NCBI RefSeq assembly: GCF_014898815.1
Contig: NW_026515406.1
Location: 1,736,001 to 1,800,000 of the forward strand
Direction: 5' to 3'
DNA: 64,000 nt
From: Panonychus citri
Taxonomy: Eukaryota > Arthropoda > Arachnida > Trombidiformes > Tetranychidae
The first letter of the stretch is position 1, and the number at the start of each line of letters is the position of its first letter. Below the pieces are notes generated by a model that made no database searches, was not told where the DNA came from, and was given only the letters and a program-made list of their open reading frames with translations. Made by a program: the position numbers and the translations under genes. This document shows positions 56,961 to 64,000 of the stretch, piece after piece.

Positions 56961-58983
56961 TTTTACAATTAACAATCTAGTTTAGTTGTTGCAATTAGTA
57001 AATTGGATTAGTCAGTACGAGTGGATGAAAACAATCAAATTTTAATCACAATTGAATCAAATTCATTGATAACTATTGACGAGACCAGAAAAAGGTTACT
57101 ATTGGTTTCTATGGTCATGGTAACCATTACAATTAGAAATGAAAACAAAACAATTTATCAATTAATCATCAATTGTCAATGTCACATGATCACCTAAAGG
57201 TTTTAATCAACATGAAACTGAATTAAATTTTGATGATGATCATTCTGTTGATTAACAATTAGTTTAAGGACACAATGTGGTTAATCATCAAATCGTTAAT
57301 TGTTGACCTCGGCTATTAGTTAATAACATGTAATAACAGTCAAATGAAAAAGGGATTGCACAATTTACTAATTGTTATTATGGTGATAGCTAATTGTCTA
57401 GTTATTTTTAATGACTTTCACGATTCAACATTGAATTAAGTTAATTATAAATGACAAATAATTTCCCTGAGCGCGAAAAATTTAAGTAAAATTTTCGTTT
57501 ACATGATTTAATTGTAATAATAATCGTTTTAGGAACCAAATTGCTACAATTAATTGTCCAAGTTGTAATCAAATAATAGTAACAATTACTCAATGAATTT
57601 TCAAAGACATTTTCTTACTGAGAATGAAATAATTCAAAGGTTTACCCAATCAACTAACTTATATTGACCCTTGTCCAGTTTTGATTGATGAAAAAGACGA
57701 GAACTTAATTATCATAAATCATTAGCAATTAAAAAAAATTCCAAAGACATTAATTGAAATCAAACTTTCCATTGGTCAACCTTGACAGCTACACGAGGCA
57801 AATGAAATGCAATCAACGTTGAAATCGTCAACAATTAACATCCAAACAAGTTAATCAATCCTAAGCATAATCTTGATCACCTCAAGTTGAAATCAATTGG
57901 GTAAATCCCATGTTAATCAACAAGGAGAGTTGAAAGTTTAAAAAGTAATCAAAATTGATTACAATTTGATTAAACTGTTAGATAAGTTTTACCCATTCAA
58001 AGTCAACATTGATAATCTGTAATACTAATCATAAATTGCAGATAAATAAACTAAATTTAGTTAACTCATAATGTAATTTAACCTTTGGAAACCAAAGAAA
58101 AGCAAGAAAAAAAAGTTTTACACCAAATATTTAAAATAAAACGGTTACCTTGCATTCAATCGTACATAACTAGTCAGTTTTTAGCCTGAGGGTATAAAAT
58201 TACAGGTAAATATGAGAAAAGAAAGTAAAGTAAGAAAGAGAAAGTTGAAGATAAAAAGAAATATTAACGAAAATCAGGTCAAGTGTAAATGATTAGAATT
58301 AATTGTAAGCCTTATTAGTTGATTTCCTTCTATGTTTGTCAGATCTCTTCCTTATTTTTACATCATCAAAGGGATGATAACATTAGATTACGAGAGAGCA
58401 AGAAATGCGTGAGTGAGACGATAAAGTGAGAGAGTGGGAGGGAGAGGTAACAATATTTAGCCCAATTGAATAATAGTTTGTTGCCTCTGAAATTCAGGTA
58501 AAAACCATGATTAGAGGATAAAGGAGTACATGTAGTTGGATTTCCTTGCCATGGGCAAATCAGGTGATGGGAAGTTGAAAGAAACTTAGAGAGAATCGAA
58601 GAAAAAAGTTCTCTTTTTCTGAGAGAGGGCTTTTCATCGCCTCCTCCTATTAATCGAATTCTCTCTTTCTCTCCTAGTTAAAATCTTATCTTTCTTTACA
58701 TTTATCTCTCTCTTTCTCTCTCATTATCATCACGATAACTTTTCTCTTCATCATTTTAATCATCAATTCATTTGTGACTTTTGCTTGTTATTCACTGAGT
58801 GTCTATTGACCAGTCAGTTGAAACTTGACCATTAACTGAGTTAGTTCATTTTCAGTTCGTTGATTTTAAATTCGTTACAAATTATTATTCAATTGTGATC
58901 AACTATAGTTTCACTTTTTCTGTGTTTTTTAATCACTTTTTTTAAAACTGTTTTGTTTTTCAACGACTCGCTTGACCGTTGCA
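56961..58983. promoter_or_regulatory. 2-kb divergent region between ELMOD and the NRF-6-like gene
   Basis: No ORF. AT-rich with many TTAATTGT/ACAATTAA words; GA-rich near 58390-58450 and CT-rich near 58650-58720. The two genes start outward from here. Specific elements cannot be named. Confidence 0.4.
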
Positions 58984-61900
58984 ATGAAGTGGTCACTTTT
59001 AGGATTTATTTTGATCGCTTCCTTGCTTCCTATTGTATTATCTAAGTCATCATCATCATCATCATCATCACCATCTTCACAATTAACACCGCCATCATCA
59101 TCATATAATAAACATGGTTACAATTATATCTCTGGCCAGGAGAGGAAGTTAATTGTATCCAGAGCAAAATATATTCAATCAAACCTATTTGGCGATTCTA
59201 GTGATTCAATATCAACCTTATCGTTATCATCTAGATCATCACCATTAACCAATTTATCATCATCTTTTTTAAACACAATTGATCAGCTAAAAATTAGTAA
59301 TCAATGTAAATCATTTTTCTATCAATACCAACAAGCTCATTCATTGGAATCGACTTGGGCTCATGAACGTAAGTTTAACAATCTCATTCAAATGATTAAA
59401 AGTTTCTTGTTCTGATTAACTAATTTTTTTCTTCTCTTTCACTGATTATTATCACAATTTAATAGTCGAAGATGCTCAAGGTAAAATAATCTATGGTGTT
59501 ATGAAGGGAAACACTGAATTTCTCGGCGATTTTGATGAATGTGTTAATCTTAAAGTCGGAACTGAATCTAATCCATGGATCGACTCTAATGGTGATGGTA
59601 ATCACGTTTTCACCGGTCGCTACTGTACAATTGTTTTATCACTCAAACAATCAACTGACAACGACCAGGTAATTACTTGATTTCCAGTGATAATTTACCT
59701 TGAAATTGTTGTCATTTACTCACTGACCAATGTAATCAATACTTAACGATTATTTATATCTCTTAGATTAACATTGCCCTTGGTTAACATTGATGAGAAA
59801 TAATCAATTTAATCAATTCATTCAGGAATCAAAAACTTTAAATCAAAAGCAAGTAAAGTTAACTGATTTGATTATCTGATTAACTTTATGATATTAGTAT
59901 CAAAATTTGAGCTCAGCCTTCATTTAAGTTGTTGGATTGAGTTAATTTCCTGAATTGTTTATAGTTAATTGTTACAAAATACATTGATCATTTAATCATG
60001 ATGATCGTCATCAAAATTAACAAATTAATGTCAAGGTTTGGAGTCGCCCGGAAATTTGTTAACTGCAACAATTAACACAATAAATATTAGTTAATTACTT
60101 TTTAAAAAAATTAACTAATATCTTAATGATTATGCTAATCAAGGTTAACAATTTAATCAGGTTTTGCTTAATTCTAAAATTCTTTTTTAATTGTTGCAAC
60201 TAAATGTTTTTTTTCAACTCAGGGTTAAATTATCAGCCTTTAATTTAGTTAATTAGGTGTTTGATTGTTGCTTCGTATTTAACATGATTAAAAGGGGGAC
60301 GTTGATTGTGAGACATGATTTTGAATTGTAAGTTGATTGATTTCTGTTAATTGTGTTTAGCTAAATTAAACCATATCCACCATGAAACAATAACAACAAT
60401 TTAATCTTAATTAACTGACCATCTTAAGGATTAAGGATGTTTGATCTGAATTAATTTGTTTTTCCGTGTTTTTTAATAAACATTTTAATTGCAATTAAAT
60501 GTCATTGATCTTGGCCTCAATTTAAATTGCTATTGATTTAGTAGATTACTGTTATAATATAAATTGTCAGGTTACAATTAACATAAGTGATTATACTTAT
60601 TGATTGAGTCTGATGAAAAGGTTATTAACTAAATTGATTTGTTGACATTGATGAAATTAGAAAACGATTGATTAATTAATGATAACTTTCAATCATTTTG
60701 ATTAACTAAATTTACTAATTGTTTTGCTAATTGTTTTCTCAGAATAAACTGAAAGGTTTTAAAGCGGAAAAATTGGTCGACTTGGATTCTGTTCATTAAC
60801 TGCCTGTTCAAAAGATGATTTAAATAAATTGATTAAAACTTCATTCGAAGGTAAGTTGATTAACTAATTGTACGAATTGAAAATGATATATTCTCGACAA
60901 TTAATTTTAATTGTGAATTCGTTAGCGGTGAAAACGTGACCCAAAGACTCTTAGAGTTAATTATTACTTAATACAAGTAAATTATCCAAGTAACAATTTA
61001 CTAATCATTTAGAGCAATAATTTAACTTTTGTAATTAATATTCACATTAATCACTTTTCCCCTTTTCTAATTGTCTCTTTAATTACTATTTATCAATTTT
61101 TCCCAGAGAAAAAGTCCAAACAATTTAACCAGAAAATACAATCGTTGGGAATTTAATTGTAACTCTTTAATAATTTCAGTTGATTAGCACTCGGTTCATG
61201 ATGAATTTTCAAGGTTAAATCAGTAAATTAGAGACGATTTATCAAAGATTAATAATATAAGTTTGATGATAAACTAGATAACAATTTAGCTAAGAATCAA
61301 ACTATTGATAAGATTTGGAAAACATGATTGATAAGTTAATCATTTCAAGGTCGCGAATAAATTATTAATTGTAAAAAATATCAAGAGATTAACTAATCAT
61401 GATAAGATCTAACTAATTATCTTGATTGTTGAATAATTAACAGATGATCAAGTAGGATTACAAGTAACAGGTTGTGCTGGACCCGAGGAGTGGCAATTAG
61501 CATCAACACCTTCAATAATTAGGTAATGATATTAACAAGACAACTAACTAGAACTAATTAACAAGTTAATTGCATAGGTTGACTTGAGCCAATTAAATGA
61601 TTACAATTTGATTGTAATGAGAAAAGAAAATTTCATTCATCTTTTCAAAATTCCGCAGAATCACCTTTGCAGTCTTGGTTATCCTCTTAATTGCTGGAAC
61701 AATTTTAGATCGATTAGTAAATAGCAATGAAATTGCCGATAACAATAACGAAGGAGATGAAGTAATTAAACCTTTCTGGATGGAAGTGTTGATTTCCTTT
61801 TCATTGCCTCGTAATTTAAGATCAATTTTGGTTGAAAATGCGACACCGGAGCGATCGAGATTCATTAATGTACTCAAAGCGATTTGTATGTTACTCGTAC

Positions 61901-63724
61901 TTCACGGCCACGGACCTTTAACAATACGATTCGTATCGTTAAGTGAGTATAACTAATCAAATGAGATAATCAAGACAATCAACAAAAATGAACTAATTTA
62001 AATGTTGATCATTTCAGATTCAATATCAAATCTTTACTACATGTTAGCTGGACCCTTTCAAACTGTAATCAATGCTGGTTTCCTATCAGTTGATTTTTTC
62101 CTATTCACAAGGTAACAGTTAATACTTTCAAATCATAATTAAACTAATTGTTTGACTTTTAATTGCAGTGCATTCATATCAGTTAAAGTTGTTTTCCCTC
62201 GATTCAAGGAGCTGTTTGAACGACGAGCTAATCTCTCAAGCTATTTATCAAATATCGCTTTAGTTTTAGGCTATCGTTACATGAGGTCAGTTTGAGTGGT
62301 TCGATTTGAATTGTTTTCGAGAAATTAATTGTCATTTTTATAATTATCAGAATCGTACCTGCATTGATTTTCCTGATGATGATGCATGTTTGGTCAGAAA
62401 ATGCGAACTCTGGTCCATTATGGGCTGAGTATGTTCAAAAATACCTGAGTCCATGCAGAGACCAATGGCTTCCCAATATCTTAATGTTGACCAATGTCCT
62501 TCCTTGGAATCCTGAAGAACCCAATGTAAGCATTTTATTTTTAAATCAATCTACAGTAGACTACACACTTATCGCAATTTTTGTTAGATAGTCGCCATCT
62601 AGTGTTTCTTAATTATTTAAGCATCTTGAACCCTTACAGTTGGTGTGATAATTAGAAATGAGTAAAGGGTCAACATTAAGCTCTTAGTCTAAATAACACA
62701 CTGAGCTTGCGATAAGTGTGCATGCGATAAGTGTGTAGTCCACTGTAATTGCAAATTCTAATTGAAATATTTTCCATTGGTCAGTGTGCTTTCCATTCCT
62801 GGTACCTTGGACTGGACATGCAATTGTTTATCTTCAGTCTTGTCTTTTTCATCATCTTGGGAGCAATGTAAGTCTATTGATTGGATTGATTTGTTTGGAT
62901 TCATTTCTAATTGTTTCGTTGATTTTTCTTTGATTAGTAAACCCAAATTAGCAATTTACCTGAATTTATTATGTTTAACTGGATCAATCTTGGCCAAAGG
63001 TGTAGCAACCTATTATTTCAATTATCCACCAACAGTATTGTTTGGTAATCGAGATCGTGAATACCTTTACTTTAGTCAAATCTACACGAAACCCTGGTTC
63101 CGAGCTGACCCTTACATTATTGGACTTCTTTTTGGTTATTTCACTCGAGGTGGTCAAACCTTAAAGCTTAACCGAGTGACCAAAATAGCCATTCACTCAC
63201 TAGTCATTGGAGCCATGTTGTTTGTCCTTAAGGTTCCCATTCATTATCATGATGTTGACTCTTATTCAGGCTCATTGGGTATCGCCCTTTATGGTGCTTT
63301 ACACAGAGCGATATGGTCACTTTGCTTGGGCTGGATATTTTTCTCTTCTTATGCAAATGACTTCCCCTTGTTGACCACTATCGCTAAATGGCATGTATGG
63401 GAAGTTCTGTCCAATGCTTCCTATCAATTTTTCCTCTTTCATCCTTTAGCTTTTTTCATCTTTTTTGGTTCTTATCGAACTCATTTCTCAAAAGGACAAT
63501 ATCCATTGGTAAGTGTATTGACCAGTGTCCATCTTAGAATATTTTTATATTGCAATACTAACTCATTTCTTTTTATTCACTAGTATATATCTTTGACTGG
63601 AGTTTGTATTTCTCTTCTTGTGGCCACTTTGATACTCCCTGCGATCGTTGAATGGCCATTTTCAAATATCATGAAAGCGGCGAAAAACCGATTAACTGGA
63701 AAAAAGATGAAAAAAATTCAATAA
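58984..63724 (+). CDS. NRF-6-like acyltransferase-3 membrane protein (11 exons, one frameshift)
   Basis: Exons 58984-59368, 59466-59668, 60743-60850, 61444-61522, 61659-61942, 62018-62111, 62169-62285, 62351-62525, 62785-62867, 62938-63508, 63584-63724. Splice phases agree throughout if exon 3 is 109 rather than 108 bases; a base is missing in the A run at 60768-60772. With it the protein would be 746 residues. A signal peptide and Ser-rich stretch lead into the NRF domain (YGVMKGNTEFLGDFDECV, CSLTACSKDDL). The acyltransferase-3 domain follows: RSRFINVLKAICMLLVLHGH, VDFFLFTSAF and multiple membrane helices to the C-terminus. The founding worm protein is nose resistant to fluoxetine; the family is expanded in arthropods and thought to move or modify lipids. 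As written, the sequence stops early in exon 3. Confidence 0.88.
59669..60742 (+). other. 1.07-kb intron 2 of the NRF-6-like gene
   Basis: The longest intron of this gene; AT-rich with no ORF, repeat or mobile element that I can support. Confidence 0.6.
62552..62747. mobile_element. Tc1/mariner-type MITE, 196 bp
   Basis: Terminal inverted repeats of about 25 bases differ at one position: TACAGTAGACTACACACTTA at the left and the reverse complement TACAGTGGACTACACACTTA at the right. Ends in TACAGT/ACTGTA with TA at both borders fit a Tc1/mariner TA target duplication. There is no coding capacity. It sits wholly inside intron 8 of the NRF-6-like gene, just after the donor at 62526. Confidence 0.85.
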
Positions 63725-63837
63725 TCAAATGTATTTACCCTTTGATAGTTCACAATCAACATCAACAAGAAACACACAACGATATTGAACTTGATTTGTT
63801 TTATTATACAATTTAATCTCAAACCATTAATCGCGGA

Positions 63838-64000
63838 AAAATATGAAATCAATCGTCAACGGAAAGTGATTGTCATAATCTCGGTCTGATTTGATTGGTC
63901 ATCTTAATCAAAGGTCTTAGCTAATTGAAATAATCAAAGTTCTAGCAGGTGGTTGGAGTCAATTAGATCCTAAAATGGACAAGCCCGAGGGTTAATTATA
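63838..64000 (+). pseudogene. PLA2G15: shuffled PLA2G15 exon fragments (copy b), inverted relative to copy a
   Basis: A YEINRQRKVIVI-like piece (exon 3 of PLA2G15) is followed by a GGW-SQLDPKMDKPEG-like piece (exon 2), with stops between. It is the reverse complement of 40735-40920 over ~160 bases with few differences, 23 kb away. It may continue beyond the window edge. Confidence 0.78.

Overview
The window is nuclear DNA of an animal, most likely an arthropod and quite possibly a mite (Acari). It is AT-rich, with short GT-AG introns and many GA/CT and CAT/ATG simple repeats. The recognisable genes are metazoan (LDB1/Chip, TFAP4/cropped, NAA80, ZC3H11A, PPP1R14, AATF, PSMA1, ELMOD, ERV1/ALR, PLA2G15). 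An ABCH-type transporter relic and an NRF-6-type acyltransferase point to arthropods. The species is inference. No bacterial or viral genes, CRISPR arrays or rRNA were seen.

Layout. 1-3.0 kb holds no gene. 3.0-13.5 kb carries a four-exon minus-strand LRR transmembrane receptor-like gene with a 6.6-kb intron. 13.75-21.4 kb is a retroelement block: an intact APE endonuclease/reverse transcriptase ORF, three related zinc-knuckle gag-like ORFs (one antisense, one with an intron) and a fourth small ORF. 21.84-31.7 kb is a large inverted duplication: two intact proteasome alpha-type-1 genes face outward, with a coiled-coil gene, a truncated third PSMA1 copy and a wrecked ABCH transporter between them.

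31.7-40.4 kb is a compact run of conserved genes: AATF, PPP1R14, NAA80 and ZC3H11A on the minus strand and ERV1/ALR on the plus strand. 40.4-46 kb is a mosaic of decayed pieces of ERV1, PLA2G15 and the NRF-6 gene around a single-exon gene with two divergent homeodomains. 46.1-47.7 kb is PLA2G15. LDB1/Chip (minus) and TFAP4 (plus) then diverge from a region rich in ATCGAT motifs. ELMOD (minus) and an eleven-exon NRF-6-like gene (plus) follow, the latter with a Tc1/mariner-type MITE in an intron. The window ends in another shuffled PLA2G15 relic.

Most genes are unrelated housekeeping or regulatory loci. What links them here is local duplication: PSMA1 has doubled by inversion, and pieces of ERV1, PLA2G15 and NRF-6 have been copied between neighbours. 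Two otherwise intact genes (NRF-6-like exon 3 and the PLA2G15 signal-peptide exon) are each one base out of frame, which may be real mutation or assembly error. All exon models were joined by hand from splice signals and family similarity; nothing was searched or aligned by program.
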